Shown in pieces: positions 1 to 36,486 of a stretch of 64,000 bases of DNA (position 1 is the stretch's first letter; every line of letters begins with the position of its first letter). The position numbers and the translations under genes are program-made. Under the pieces are notes generated by a model. The model worked only from the letters and a program-made list of their open reading frames with translations, searched no databases and was not told the origin of the DNA. This DNA is from Paraspadella gotoi (taxonomy: Eukaryota; Chaetognatha): the NCBI GenBank assembly GCA_051294375.1, contig CM119270.1:6315912-6379911 (forward strand), read 5' to 3'.

Positions 1-532
1 GTTTACCGGTGGCTGTTTTTTTTTGGAAGTTAGAACTGACGGCAGTTTTTTTTTTTTGTTTTTTGTAGATTTGTTTATTGATGTATATTTAAATTTTTTT
101 TAAGTATTTATGTTTATAAAAATACCTACAATCTTGCGTTGTTGGATTCACAACTAAGCAAAAGTAATACTAATGAAAAAGACGATAGTAATTGCGATTA
201 CGATTGTTAGAAAAAATGAGCAATGACAAACTTTATTTGTCGGCGAAGACGACGATGAAAGATAATGACAAACGATGACGATTACAAATGGAGAAACGAC
301 AAAAGTGAAAAGGCAGTGAAGGGATAAAGGGAGGGAGAGAAGATTGAGGTAACTGGGTGAAGGATTCCTTCAACGTTGGTGATGACACGCGACTGAAAGA
401 GTTTGGAGTTCAAAAAAATCCTAAACTCACTTTAAAGTTATGAAATTGTTACTACCAATATAAAATTATCCATTCATTCAATAAATAAGTTAACTTGTCA
501 TCGACGTTAGACAGGCTATAGTTTGTGAATGA

Positions 533-569
533 CTCGTTTATTCACTCCCAGCGTACCTGGCTTCCCTAT
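533..569 (+). repeat. 37-bp dispersed repeat, copy 1
   Basis: Same orientation as the copy at 32741-32777, with three substitutions between them. Confidence 0.6.
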
Positions 570-907
570 CAATGAAGTGCTTTTAATAATGTTTTAAAGA
601 ACTGTTTGAATTGTATAAAAATAACAACTTCTTTAAGCATCATGTCATCATGTCATTTCATCATGTCATCCTTAAAGCATCATGTCGTCGTCGTCAGTGT
701 CATCGGTGGTTTTGCTTTCGACTCCATCTTGATACTTTTCTATCGAGATCTACATCTACTTCATCCTAGTCGTCTTCATCGTCATCGTCGTCGTCATCGT
801 TGTCGTCGTCGTTTTCCCTCCCGCCGCCGACAGCCTCCGTTCCCTTTTTATGATTCGCACCATTTCTTCCCAGAAATTGATTCCCTTTTATGACTTTCGC
901 CAAGGTG

Positions 908-908
908 A

Positions 909-948
<40 letters not shown>
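908..948 (+). repeat. (GAC)n trinucleotide array
   Basis: Thirteen or more perfect GAC units. Related GTC/GAC runs occur at 770-815, 4431-4456, 6217-6258, 8376-8440 and 28691-28830. Confidence 0.95.
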
Positions 949-1716
949 ATTGATCAACCATCAGACGGAGCGGATGAAGCGACGAGCTGATGGAAAGACG
1001 TGATGTAGAAAGAGTGATGTGGAAACTGATAACTGATGGAGAGACTATCGACGTCGCTGTTGTTGTTTTTAATTTTCTTTGCGATCAACGCGCAGGTGTT
1101 ACAATTTAATCTACTTCTCTGTCGTCAAGAAAACGAAATAAACGATGGAAGCAAAGTAAAAGAAAATTGAAAAAAAATTAGGATACTGTCTGTCTTTCTT
1201 TCTTTCTTTTTTTCTTTCTCTTTCTCTATCTGTTACAATCTGGCAAAAAACTTCTCATAATTATCAGTTTTTTTAAGTTTTTTGTTTTTGTCCGTCTTCT
1301 TTTTTTTTTCATTCGCACTCCGTTTATTTTCATTTTCTTTCCTTAATTTCGCCTTCACAATAAACCGTTGCTTTCTCAAAAGATAAAACTTAAAACGTCC
1401 ACGAACTATTAAATTCCATGATACTTAGGTCTCTTTAATTTTTGGAGGCTCTTTTTCAATTTTTTTTTAATTTTTTGTCATCTTTACTTCTTTTTATTTT
1501 CGTCCCTCCCTTTTTTCTTCTCTCTCTCTCTCTCTTTTTATTTCTTTTTCGCTTTCTTCTCTCTCTTTCTTTTTTCGTTATTTTCTTTCTTTTTTTCTCT
1601 TTTTCATTTGACTGTTTCTCTTTTTCCTTCACTTTTATTGCTCTCGTTTTCAACTGATTTCACTTTTTCATCCCATCACCGTTTTAGCTTCCGTCTCTTT
1701 TCATTCTCTCTTTCTT

Positions 1717-1752
<36 letters not shown>

Positions 1753-2432
1753 NNNNNNNNNNNNNNNNNNNNNNNNNNNNNNNNNNNNNNNNNNNNNNNN
1801 NNNNNNNNNNNNNNNNNNNNNNNNNNNNNNNNNNNNNNNNNNNNNNNNNNNNNNNNNNNNNNNNNNNNNNNNNNNNNNNNNNNNNNNNNNNNNNNNNNNN
1901 NNNNNNNNNNNNNNNNTCTCTCTCTCTTTATTAGCTATCGTTAACATTTTTTTTGTCCATTGCTGAATGTCCCGGGCAAACAAATGACAATCTTATCCCT
2001 ACTTTTTGAGAATGTCATCATCCTTCATATCTTTAGTCTCATTATAATAACGAATTTTAACATTTTAGTTTTAGTTTTCTTTTAATTACACATTCATTCC
2101 GTCACTTTGCGTCCATCAGATCTGAATCAATCATAAAATTTTCAAATCCTTAAGATGAAAACGAAGGAAAGAAAGAAAGAACGACAAAGAAAGGTAATAG
2201 AGAGAGTCGGCATAAAAGAGAGTCATTGCCAAATATCTCTCTCTCTCTCTCNNNNNNNNNNNNNNNNNNNNNNNNNNNNNNNNNNNNNNNNNNNNNNNNN
2301 NNNNNNNNNNNNNNNNNNNNNNNNNNNNNNNNNNNNNNNNNNNNNNNNNNNNNNNNNNNNNNNNNNNNNNNNNNNNNNNNNNNNNNNNNNNNNNNNNNNN
2401 NNNNNNNNNNNNNNNNNNNNNNNNNNNNNNNN

Positions 2433-2470
<38 letters not shown>

Positions 2471-3774
2471 GGGGCTTTTTGCATCACAATGTCTGGTTTC
2501 CAGCGAAAGTCGTAAGGTGGGTTTGAATGGAGGAGAAAGAAAAGAAGGGAAAGTGAGAGGAGGAAAGAAAAGTAGAAAGAGTAGTATAGTGGATTAGAGG
2601 AACTATGAAATAGTATAAAGATAAAGACAAACTACTAAGAGAAAATAAGTGAGGATACTATTTAATATCATAGATGAGATAATCTCGACAGCAGACAAGC
2701 AGCAAGCCTTGTGCCCAAACTCAGGAAGAAAAATAAGAAAGTAAATTTGGTATCAAGCTTTTATGCTTATTCTTCCAGGATCCGACAAGCATCTTCGGTT
2801 GCAAGCAAGCTTATCTCCTTCGTTTTCTCACCTCTCGTGAGGAATCAAGTTTTGGAAACAAAAGAGGAAAAGATGAAGACAGAACGCCGATTTAAAAATC
2901 CCTAGATTCCNNNNNNNNNNNNNNNNNNNNNNNNNNNNNNNNNNNNNNNNNNNNNNNNNNNNNNNNNNNNNNNNNNNNNNNNNNNNNNNNNNNNNNNNNN
3001 NNNNNNNNNNNNNNNNNNNNNNNNNNNNNNNNNNNNNNNNNAAAGGAAAAACAGAATCGTAAGATAAAATAATTTCTACGTACCTCTATCTGTTTGTGTT
3101 TCCGTCTGTCTGCCGTCCTGTCTGGCTCTTTATTTGTCTCGCTGTCTCTCTCTCTCTCGTTCTCATTCTCTCCCAATCTCTCGATTTGAGTCTAATTCCC
3201 TTTTCTCTTTCTCATCATTGACAAAGGCCAACGACATCTTTTTTCGCTCCAGGGGAGATTTTTTTTTCTCTCTCTCGTTTCGCTAATCCCCGGCCCTTAC
3301 CCTTCCCCAGCTGTTTCCCATCCCCAGCCCTGCCACATCCCAGGCCCTTTCCGATCTCTATCTTACCCCCTACCTCGACTATCCTACCCGCTCGCTGTCT
3401 TCCCCGCAGCGCCAACCTCTCGTAACGGAAATGAAAAGAACCAATGGAGGACAAAAGCGGCGGAGGACAAATGAACATCGACGACGACGACGACGATAAC
3501 GTGGGAAATANNNNNNNNNNNNNNNNNNNNNNNNNNNNNNNNNNNNNNNNNNNNNNNNNNNNNNNNNNNNNNNNNNNNNNNNNNNNNNNNNNNNNNNNNN
3601 NNNNNNNNNNNNNNNNNNNNNNNNNNNNNNNNNNNNNNNNNNNNNNNNNNNNNNNNNNNNNNNNNCGTTCTTTCCGTTCATTAACTTCTGAAAATTGTCC
3701 TCCCGATCGCATTTTCAATTTTCTACCAAAAGATCAGTTCATTATTCTGGATTCTTTCCAAATCAGTCGTTTCC

Positions 3775-3812
<38 letters not shown>

Positions 3813-4301
3813 TTCTTTCTCTTTTTCTTATCTTAGATTTTTTAATTCGCTCTTTCTTTTTATTATTCTTCTTTTCACTCTTTCCAGTGAAAAATTCCTT
3901 TCCCTTTCTCTATCTTGCTCTCGCTATTGAAATGAAACCGACCGAGAGAAATGAGCTTCAGTCTTTTAACTTTCGATTTGAGTCGAAAATTCGATTTGCA
4001 TTCATTAGAAATTTCAGGGGAAAAAAAGATGTTCTCTTTCATATTATTATCCAGCTAAATCTTTTTTTCATCACTAAAAATAAGGAGTTCTTTAGAACTT
4101 TTTGATATCATATATGTTTCATATTGGAGGAAAAGTCGTGCAACAGATAATGACGTAATAATTCAAAAATAGTTTGATTGTTAAATGTTAACAACTTAAT
4201 TTTAAGTGAAAATTTGCGAAGTTTCTTTGAAATAAGCTTTTACAGTCTGCACTTTTGATATCTTTAGCAAAATTTATCCTACTCAACAATATGGAATAGG
4301 A

Positions 4302-4334
4302 ATTGATTAATTGATTAATTGATTAATTGATTAA
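4302..4334 (+). repeat. (AATTGATT)4 minisatellite
   Basis: Four perfect 8-bp units in AT-rich DNA. Confidence 0.9.
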
Positions 4335-6327
4335 TCCAAGATCAGAAAGACAGACAGCCAGACACACAGACAGACAGATTAGCGTCTTACCGTGAAGCCA
4401 TGATTAAAATACCAGGGAGAAGCCGCTCGTTATCGTCGTCGTCGTCGTCGTCGTCATTCGTCATCCGTTTAGTTTCCTTCGAGTTGATTGGATCCAAAAC
4501 AACTGAAATATCATCATCCGTCGATATTTTTTTCAGTTGATGGGGTTGGAATGTTTGCGATGTTGTTGAACGTTTACCACATCAATGCTGTCGTAAGGAC
4601 TCCTCGCAGAAGTTCACCTCGCATCCCAACTTCCCCATCAGATCAAAGGGGTCGCGGATTTACTTTTTTTTGTGTGTGGCTGTCGAAACGGGTGTATCTT
4701 TGAAAAGGAAGAGGAAGAAGAAGGAAGAAGAAGAAGGAAGAAGAGATAAAGAAAGAGGAGTAGGAGGAGGAGGAGGATGAGGATGAGGAGGAGGAAGGGT
4801 CGACCTTTCTTTTCAGTCCGTCTAGAATCTTGGTTGGTCTATCCCCCTTTGGCCATCGACCTATAGAGAGAGAGAGTGAGAGGGAGAGAGAGAGAAAGAA
4901 AAAGAGAGAGAGAGAGAGAGACATAATAGTCCTCATAAATAAGAAATTGTGGGCAGCCAAGAAGACCCCAAACATTTCCCCTTCCTTACTCGACCATCAT
5001 AATCTTTTGTNNNNNNNNNNNNNNNNNNNNNNNNNNNNNNNNNNNNNNNNNNNNNNNNNNNNNNNNNNNNNNNNNNNNNNNNNNNNNNNNNNNNNNNNNN
5101 NNNNNNNNNNNNNNNNNNNNNNNNNNNNNNNNNNNNNNNNNNNNNNNNNNNNNNNNNNNNNNNNNNNNNNNNNNNNNNNNNNNNNNNNNNNNNNNNNNNN
5201 NNNNNNNNNNNNNNNNNNNNNNNNNNNNNNNNNNNNNNNNNNNNNNNNNNNNNNNNNNNNNNNNNNNNNNNNNNNNNNNNNNNNNNNNNNNNNNNNNNNN
5301 NNNNNNNNNNNNNNNNNNNNNNNNNNNNNNNAATAAAATCATAAACTTTGGATGCTGAGCTTGTGAATGATGTAAGAATATTTAATATTTGACTTCAAAA
5401 TATAACGCTTTATCCCTCTCCTCACCTCGATCCCATTTCTCCCTCCATACCCCATCCATTCCATTCCCNNNNNNNNNNNNNNNNNNNNNNNNNNNNNNNN
5501 NNNNNNNNNNNNNNNNNNNNNNNNNNNNNNNNNNNNNNNNNNNNNNNNNNNNNNNNNNNNNNNNNNNNNNNNNNNNNNNNNNNNNNNNNNNNNNNNNNNN
5601 NNNNNNNNNNNNNNNNNNNNNNNNNNNNNNNNNNNNNNNNNNNNNNNNNNNNNNNNNNNNNNNNNNNNNNNNNNNNNNNNNNNNNNNNNNNNNNNNNNNN
5701 NNNNNNNNNNNNNNNNNNNNNNNNNNNNNNNNNNNNNNNNNNNNNNNNNNNNNNNNNNNNNNNNNNNNNNNNNNNNNNNNNNNNNNNNNNNNNNNNNNNN
5801 NNNNNNNNNNNNNNNNNNNNNNNNNNNNNNNNNNNNNNNNNNNNNNNNNNNNNNNNNNNNNNNNNNNNNNNNNNNNNNNNNNNNNNNNNNNNNNNNNNNN
5901 NNNNNNNNNNNNNNNNNNNNNNNNNNNNNNNNNNNNNNNNNNNNNNNNNNNNNNNNNNNNNNNNNNNNNNNNNNNNNNNNNNNNNNNNNNNNNNNNNNNN
6001 NNNNNNNNNNNNNNNNNNNNNNNNNNNNNNNNNNNNNNNNNNNNNNNNNNNNNNNNNNNNNNNNNNNNNNNNNNNNNNNNNNNAAAAAAAAAACCTAGAC
6101 GAAAGCTTGGAGGCTCGTGTGACATCCTTCCGCCTTCCATTATATTTTAACGACATCCGGGAAAGAGATTCTTCCGGGTGACGAAGAAGGACAAAACTCT
6201 TCATTACCTTGAAGTCAATCGTCGTCGTCGTTGTCGTCGCTTTCGTCGTCGTCGTCGCGGTTCATACCTTATTTGCATAAAACTTAACAAAAAACTGCCA
6301 ACCAACGATGAAGGAGGCGACAGAGAG

Positions 6328-6447
<120 letters not shown>

Positions 6448-7615
6448 TAAACGCGACAAGAAGATGGCGCTGGAAATATGAGCGTTTAAACTTGATGAAG
6501 GAGAGGGGAGGGGGAGTGAGAGAGTGAGGAAAACGACAAAGACTGAAGAATCAGGATAAGGAAAAAAAGGGGAAAAACTTAAGAGACAGAGAGACAGGGA
6601 CAGCAGGAAAGGGAGAGACAGAGTCGAACAAAACAAACCTTCCTGAAAAATATCGCGCTATTTCAAATATGGGAAACGCGGGAAAAAAAAATAGTAACCT
6701 TTCTCGCTCGTCACGAATTCGTAAAACTTTTAAAACCGCTACATGCAAATGAGTTTTAAGTTGTTTAATGAACGCCGAAGGTTGAAGCCAAAGTTGGCGG
6801 TTGTGATGAGAGACGGAGACATCGGCAGACGGAATGAGGAAGAAAAAGGGGATGGAGGGAAGAAAACAGAGTTGGAAAGAAAGACAAGAAAGAAGATTAA
6901 AGAATAAGGGGGTTTTAGAGAAAGTACATTTTTTACTTGCTTCAAATACATGGTGAGCATGTCTTTTCTGAAATTCATTTACTTTTTTTCGGTTTGTGAT
7001 TTTTGTTTGATATAATTTCTTTCTTATTCCTCTCAAATCTATCCTTTCAATCTTTAGTAATATTTGACAAACTTTACTAATGAAATAAAATCGTAAAAGC
7101 AGAAAAACAAAATCCTATTTTTAAATCATTTTCTCATAAGTTCTATCACCTCATATTTCTTTTTTTCTTTTCTTCTACACATTTCCCTTTTTTCCTTTCT
7201 TTTTCAATCCCCTCATCTCCTTTCCTCCTTTGCCCTCTCCTTTCCTCCCTGAACCCCCTCCTCATCCTCTCTCCCGCCTCTTTAATCTTTTTTAGAGAAA
7301 AGAAAATTGAAGGAAGCCCAGATTTATTTCTGCCAATAAATCGACGAATAAAAGAAAACATGTTTCTTTTGGGTTCCCCGTCGCGCCAGCCTCTGTCCCG
7401 CGTTGCACACCCGGGCTTGTGGGCAACCATATCCCCATGCTTCTCCAGCCCCTGGTACTCTTGCCCCAACCAACTCCAGTCCCCGCCACTCCTTCCAACA
7501 TTCCGTCCACACCCTTTTCTCACTACCTTCTCCATAAACCCTTTCCCTTCTCCCACCCGACGCATCTTACTCTGCAATTCTTCGTCGAATCCTATCGTAA
7601 ATTTTCAAACAAATC

Positions 7616-7726
<111 letters not shown>

Positions 7727-7976
7727 GCTAAGAAAAAGATTCTTCTCACTTTGGGCAGCCGATAGCGCGAAGATTACGAAATCTTCAAACTTCTGTACGT
7801 AGCTCCCTCTCTCTCTCTCTTTCTCTTTTTCATGGTCTCCCTCTCTGTCTTTCCTCGTCACCGTCACACGTATTTTTTCGTTGCCCATCTTTTACGGTTT
7901 GAAAAAATTTGGTTTGACTTGAGACTAAATTCTGTTTCCTAACCCTTTTTTTACTGTCAAAATCTCTATTTCTCTC

Positions 7977-8100
<124 letters not shown>

Positions 8101-8532
8101 GCAATCGAGCAATCTTTCATCATTTGACGTCCCTTTCTTTATCACAAAAGTCGCGGTTTTTAATGTATCCATTTTTGTGGAAAACAAATTCGGGCTCGAT
8201 CAACATGCTGTCCTTTTTTTGAATTAGTTACGATATTACGTGAAGTTTTTGATATGGTTTCATTCAAATCTTAGACTTTTTAAACTATATAATTTCCAAT
8301 TGTGACAGGATTGAAAATCGTAGTTTGTTACAGTATTGTCAGCTTAGAACCGTAACAATCCGTGAATAGTTTTTCTCGTCGTTTTCGTCGTCGTTTTCAT
8401 CGTCGCTATTGTCGTCGTCGTCTTCGTCCTCCTCATCGTCGCTGCTCCGCCACATCATGAATCCCGCGTCACGTGATTTGTCTTCGACTTTTTCGTTTTT
8501 ATGGATTTCGGATTCTAAACAAAAGTCCAAAG

Positions 8533-8594
<62 letters not shown>

Positions 8595-11294
8595 AAGAAT
8601 GAGAAGAAGCCAATAAAAACTTCACATACCAAAGCCAGCAGTTTTTACTGTGACATTCCTTTTCACTAAACTCCTTTACCTCGCAGCATTTGGCTTTAAA
8701 ATTATTAGGATCCTGAAAATTTTATTGAGATTCTTCCGCCGAGTATCTTCGAGCCTCCTACACTTAAGATTAAAATCGGAACAAAAATCACTTTATGCAA
8801 TCCTATTCCTCAAAACCATTCGCTTCTTTGCTCCTTCACTTCATGTAGTTCGTCTTCACGATGTCAATCATTCCAAGTCCCAATGTTTCGTATTAACCAT
8901 AATCACAATTATAAATTTATTATTTATTATAAAACATGATTTTTCTATTTTAATTTTATCAATTTTAAAAATTTAAAATACAACGCTATATTCTTCATCC
9001 ACGGAGCGATCCCTTTTTTTCCCGCCATAAATCTAAACCTCTTACCTTTCTTTCTTTACCAATTCCCAAATCTCTCCTCGCTTTCTTCAAAATCTAAATC
9101 CTTACCCCCCTCAACCGCCCCCCCCACACTCGAACGAACCAATTTTATGAAGTGAGTCTTCGATTCGTCGTTGGGATTTTTATCGTCGCCTCTTTATACT
9201 TTTATCGCTTCGTCAAGAAACTTGCCTTTTCGCTCTCTTTCGATTTTCTCTCACCTATCTATTTCTCTTCTTTCTCTTCTTATATTTTTTTTTCTATTTC
9301 CCATCTTTTTAAGTCTCAGTCTGAAAACTCAATAGGTTAGCGATTCGTTTTTTTTTCGGCGTAACTTTTCTCTATTGAATGAAAGGCCTTCTACGCCGGG
9401 GGCGGCGGCNNNNNNNNNNNNNNNNNNNNNNNNNNNNNNNNNNNNNNNNNNNNNNNNNNNNNNNNNNNNNNNNNNNNNNNNNNNNNNNNNNNNNNNNNNN
9501 NNNNNNNNNNNNNNNNNNNNNNNNNNNNNNNNNNNNNNNNNNNNNNNNNNNNNNNNNNNNNNNNNNNNNNNNNNNNNNNNNNNNNNNNNNNNNNNNNNNN
9601 NNNNNNNNNNNNNNNNNNNNNNNNNNNTCGCGTAAAGACGCATAAAATTCCAAATGGGAGTCTCATTTTTGGCCGAGAGCCTTCCGCGGAATTTTTGATA
9701 TTGAGACTCGGCCTCTCACTCTCACTCCCTCTTTCCTTTTTACTCTCTCTCTCTCGTATTAACATTTCTTTAACTTTTTACTCTCTTTTAACGTATCATT
9801 TAGACTTTAAAGCTTATCTTTTAACAATACATAAAGGCTGAACACAAAGGATCCCCAGAGTGAGAACGTAATGTATGACTTAATCATAACACCACAACAC
9901 TGACGAGAGGCGCCACTTTAGTTAGCAGAGAACTCTATCTTAAGAATTAAAAACTCGTGTGCTCAAATACAACTATATTCTCTCTCTCTCTTTCTGAAAT
10001 AAATGATATAAGTTTCTCATATATTCTCTCGTTCCATTATCCTCTTTACTTCTCCTCCCTATGTTTGTCCAACTGTTCTCATTCGTATATTATTTATCAT
10101 CAGCTTCGTCTCCTCGTCTTCTCTCCCCTTAAATNNNNNNNNNNNNNNNNNNNNNNNNNNNNNNNNNNNNNNNNNNNNNNNNNNNNNNNNNNNNNNNNNN
10201 NNNNNNNNNNNNNNNNNNNNNNNNNNNNNNNNNNNNNNNNNNNNNNNNNNNNNNNNNNNNNNNNNNNNNNNNNNNNNNNNNNNNNNNNNNNNNNNNNNNN
10301 NNAGAGAGAGAGAGAGAGAGAGGTCAAAGGTCGAGATGGATGAAAGGTCACGTCGAGATCAAAGGTCGAATCACCTCGAGTGGCGAAGGAAGCGAATTGA
10401 CTCAATCTCAGTCCCTCGTTTGTTACTCTCTCTCTCTCTCGCTCTCTCGCTCTCTCGCTCTCACTCTTACACTCTCTCTCCTCTATCTTTTCTCTCTCAT
10501 CCAGTCTATTTTCTAAGAGTTAAAACCAAGCAATACTATTGTATAAACTACACTAAGTTTATAAACTATTCGCAATAAACATCGACGAAACCCGCAAGAA
10601 ATCAGCCGCAATTAATTTTCTCCCATCGAAATTAACCCAATCTTTTTTTCACCCTTGTCCATCGACTCCCTCTCCTCTCACCCCCTCTTCCGCCCCCCTC
10701 CCTCAGAACCGGGTCAGCCTTTCCCCCCCCCCCACCTTTCATAAAAAAAGTCGTCGTTGGAAATTTGCGTCGTGACTTTTGCGGCGCACGAGGCAAAACC
10801 TAAAGTGGTCAAGCGTAGACGGAAAGAGGAAGAGAGGGGAAGTAGGGAAGGGAGGAAAGAGTGAAACCGAGCCGGAACCGGAAATGGTCGGAGAAGATGA
10901 AGGGAGGGCGCCGAACCGTGACCACGACCCTTGCCGACGGTCGTGGGATGACGGAGGGTGTGGACTGTGGAGGGCTGTGGTTTTCGTGATGTGGGTATGG
11001 GGTAAAGTGAAAACGAGGCTGGAGTGAGATGCGGGTGTTTTAATAATGAAACCGGTATTTCTTCACTGCCACTCGCTCTCAATTTCTTTTCCTTCCCCGT
11101 TTCCCCTGACTTCGCTTTATCCTCCTCATCACCCTCCTCTTCTTCTTCCTCCTCCTCTTCTTTCTCCTCCTCCTCTTTTTCCTCCGCCTCCTCCTCTTTC
11201 CTTCACCAGAGGCGATTTCTCGACCTCCGTGGCCTTTTGACCTTTTCCCACTTTCTCACCTTTTTTCACGAGGAGGGGGCCAAACGAATTTCCC

Positions 11295-11298
<4 letters not shown>

Positions 11299-11374
<76 letters not shown>
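11299..11374 (+). repeat. (GA)n microsatellite
   Basis: A pure tract in the last kilobase or so before the first FoxJ2/3 exon. Confidence 0.95.
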
Positions 11375-11377
<3 letters not shown>

Positions 11378-12398
11378 AACCAGCGTTATGAGCCGATTAC
11401 TTTTTCGACATCAAAAGGAAAGCTGCCAATCCCTCGAAAAACAAAATAGAATTAGTTTTAATATGTGTCACATTTATTTTTTTCCCTTTTTGCCCTTCTG
11501 TCCCTACCCCGATTCTTTCAATCCCAAATCTAACCCTTACCCTTACCCTATCTGTGCATCAATAATCCTGTCTTAAACCGACCGATTATGTTTTTTCCCC
11601 CTCTCCTGACATTTTTCATGCCATCTTATCCCGGCCTTTCTTTTGTCCACCTCTCCCCATTTCCATACACCAACTAACCTTTTTCCCACCTACCCTTTCT
11701 CCAAGGACCAGATTTTCCAAGAATTCGATCTTAGCATGACCCCGATCTCTTCCTCTTCAACCTCAATCAGTCACCTCCCCGTCCCTTCCTCTTCCCTCTC
11801 CACCTCTTCCTCCCTTTTCCTCCTCTTCCCCTCCCCGGATTTCCTCCCCTTCTTCCTCTCTTCCCTCTTCCTCTCCCCCCGCCGACCCGATCGCATGATC
11901 CCTCAAGGCTCTCCCTCTCCCTCTTCCTCCCCGCCTCCGTCTCTCCCTTCTCCCTTTCCCTTTTCCCCCTCACCTCCCTCCCTTCCTTTCTCTCCGTCTC
12001 CTCCGCTGGCTGATATTCGATCTCACCGCCAGTTTTCGAAGTTTGTATCGTCAAGTTTTCGAACCCAGTCTGGCGTTGAATCTTTCGCTGAATCAGGCGC
12101 TCGATCAGGCGCCCGATCAGGTGCTCGATCAAACGCCTAGTCAGGCGCCGAATCTCGGTCAGCGTCTTGATCGGTGTCAAGGGTCGACTCAAGGACTCGG
12201 CGAAGGTAAAAGGGATTAAAAATGTAAACTAATCCTTTTCCTTTTCCCTTTCTTTTCCTTTTCCTTTTCCGATTCTTTTCCTTTCTATCATTCCTCTCTC
12301 TTTTTTCCTCGTTTCTTTTTCTTTTCTTTCCTCTCTTTTTCTTTTTATCTTTTTTTCTCTTTCCTTCCATCCTTTCCACCCACTCCATCTCTCCACAG

Positions 12399-34304
<21,906 letters not shown>

Positions 34305-34543
34305 ACGTGAAGTTGCGATGTGACTCAAGTCTGTGAATCGATGCGTTGTGAAAATAGAGGACTTAAAAGTAGGGTGGTTGGGTGGTTGGGTGGTTTTAGA
34401 AGCTGGATTGAATTTGTAAAACTAGTCCGAAAAAAAAAGTATATATGATTCAAAAAATTGCTTTTGAATTGAAGGATCGGGTTGTTATATTGTGCTGTCA
34501 CCCTCTCTCACTCTCTCTTTCTTTTTCTCTCTCCTACCCAATG

Positions 34544-34549
34544 AATAAA
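34544..34549 (+). terminator. Candidate poly(A) signal of FoxJ2/3
   Basis: AATAAA about 240 bases after the FoxJ2/3 stop codon. Another AAATAAAA-type site lies near 34637. Confidence 0.5.
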
Positions 34550-34554
34550 ACTTA

Positions 34555-36006
34555 AGTATTCACTAGTGTGCAATGATGTCGATTAATGCGTGAAATGAAG
34601 TTCTTTTCATTCTAAATAGTATTTTTCCTTTATGCAAATAAAAAAGATCCTTTTGACTATGTTACCTTACGTCAAATCCCAAAAATTATTGAAGTGACGA
34701 AATCTCCTCGTTAAATACAAAACGTAAAAGAATTACTATATCCAGTGAGTATGCGGGATTAAAAGTCCTTTCGTCAAACTGTGATGTCGCAGCCTGATAG
34801 AAAATATACCAATTTTCCCTGTACACGCTCCAATTAGAAAACAATTTTTTTCTCTCCCAACTACAAAATCGCTTCCGTTTGAATTGTTATTGTAACATCT
34901 AAATTCTTTGGCTTTGTTTGACTTTCGTCCTAGAAAAGTTTGTTGCAAACAATCTATTGATCCATACGACCCGTCTGCCGCGCTTAATAATATTTTTATG
35001 GTAAATCATCGATTTTTTAAAAAATATTTATTCTTTTACCAAAATTTAATTATTAAAAAAATCTAATCTTATGTAGTGTTAGTATTTTTTTCCCCAGTGT
35101 CAACTCCCAAAAAAGCTTATGATCGCTTGAATATTTTCGAAATAGTTGCGTTACTGATAGCATAGAGGTTTATCCCAAGATAGATTTTTTTTTTCAAGTG
35201 TAATTCTCTACTCAATATTTTGTAAATATTTTCTCATTAAACTGTTTCTCTAAACCTTGCTCGTTCTTTTCCGTACGTATTTTCTTTTCATTTTGGTTTA
35301 TTCTTTCTTTACAGTTTGATACATAATTCTGCTCTTACCTATTTTTCATGAGCTTTGATTCCTCTTTTCCTCATGTTTACCATAACCTGGTCCTGGACGA
35401 CTTTCCGTTTCCCGTTCTCTTCTCTCCCACATTTACAAATCCTCCCTGTTGAGTTCTTTCTTTCTTCAACCGTTCTATCTTCTGACCTTCATCTATCAAA
35501 TTTTCCACTTTCTTGACTCATATTTAAGAAGACAATGTTCTCTAATTGCATTAGTATTTTAGTATTAAATTGAATGAGCATACAACTACTCTTTCGATTG
35601 GTCCTTTCTGGCCTCTAAATCGAAAAAGATAATGCCGAATCGTTATTAAAGGTGCCCTATGTTCAATAATTTCCCCTGAATCTAAGGCTTGAATCTAATT
35701 TATGTATCTAATCATTGTATAAATAAAAATAGGAAATTAATAAATCTACTCCATTTGATATTTTTCTCATCATGTTTGCAAAATATGATTTCAATAAAAC
35801 ATTTACTTATATTTTAAAAGTCGTTTTATTGTACATTAACCCTCTCAAAAAAATTGAAAATATCTTTTAATTGCATTTAAAATTTTGTAAATAAAATTAA
35901 ATAGTAGTTATTATCTTTTGGCATAATTACTGTGACATTATTTCCGTAAAAAAGAAGGAGATAGAATAGGTTTTGGTTTATTTGGACTAATTGTATAAAA
36001 ATAATG
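34555..36006. other. Intergenic region after FoxJ2/3
   Basis: AT-rich DNA. I see no exon, RNA gene or recognisable element. Confidence 0.6.
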
Positions 36007-36041
36007 TATTGTGGCGACGACGTTTTCGTCGCTACTGATCT

Positions 36042-36132
<91 letters not shown>

Positions 36133-36221
36133 TGATCAGTAGCCTGCTTTCCGAGCGACCACCGAACAGAGTGGCCAACTGGGGTCAAATCCTTGGCGAC
36201 GAAAACGTCGTCGCCACAATA
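36007..36221. mobile_element. MITE-like element with 26-bp perfect terminal inverted repeats
   Basis: Left terminus 36007-36032 begins TATTGTGGCGACGACG and is the exact reverse complement of 36196-36221. A second inverted pair, GCTACTGATC (36031-36040) and GATCAGTAGC (36134-36143), encloses a (CT)n tract of about 86 bases. TA at both ends could be a target-site duplication. At 215 bases it has no coding capacity, so it would be a non-autonomous DNA transposon or an inverted-repeat remnant. Confidence 0.7.
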
Positions 36222-36470
36222 TTTCCCTATTACAATTACTGTATTATGTTTGATCGTTCATGAACGTGATTAAGTAATGTATTCTAGTCGTTCTACCCTG
36301 TGTTATTAGCAATGTAGCTTTAAAAAGTACAACAAATCCAATCCTTGTAAATCAAATCGTTGTGTACAATGTTCGAATACAATAATAAAAATTTCTTGAA
36401 ATGTTTCCAATCTATTTTATTTTTTAGACCTTTGCGTAATTAGACTCTTTAACTAAGAGGTGGCTGTTTG

Positions 36471-36486
36471 CCGCGAGTACTCGCGG
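36471..36486. other. 16-bp perfect palindrome
   Basis: CCGCGAGTACTCGCGG, a GC-rich self-complementary site in AT-rich intergenic DNA, just before a run of GGTCGGTCTGTC-like tetranucleotides (36509-36570). Confidence 0.8.

Noticed and set aside
4830-6204. Open frames running through the large gaps
   Set aside because: Most residues are unknown because the frame is carried by N. Nothing on either side supports a gene.
7360-7570. GC-rich block as an upstream exon
   Set aside because: Several frames are open but none has splice borders in phase or recognisable sequence.
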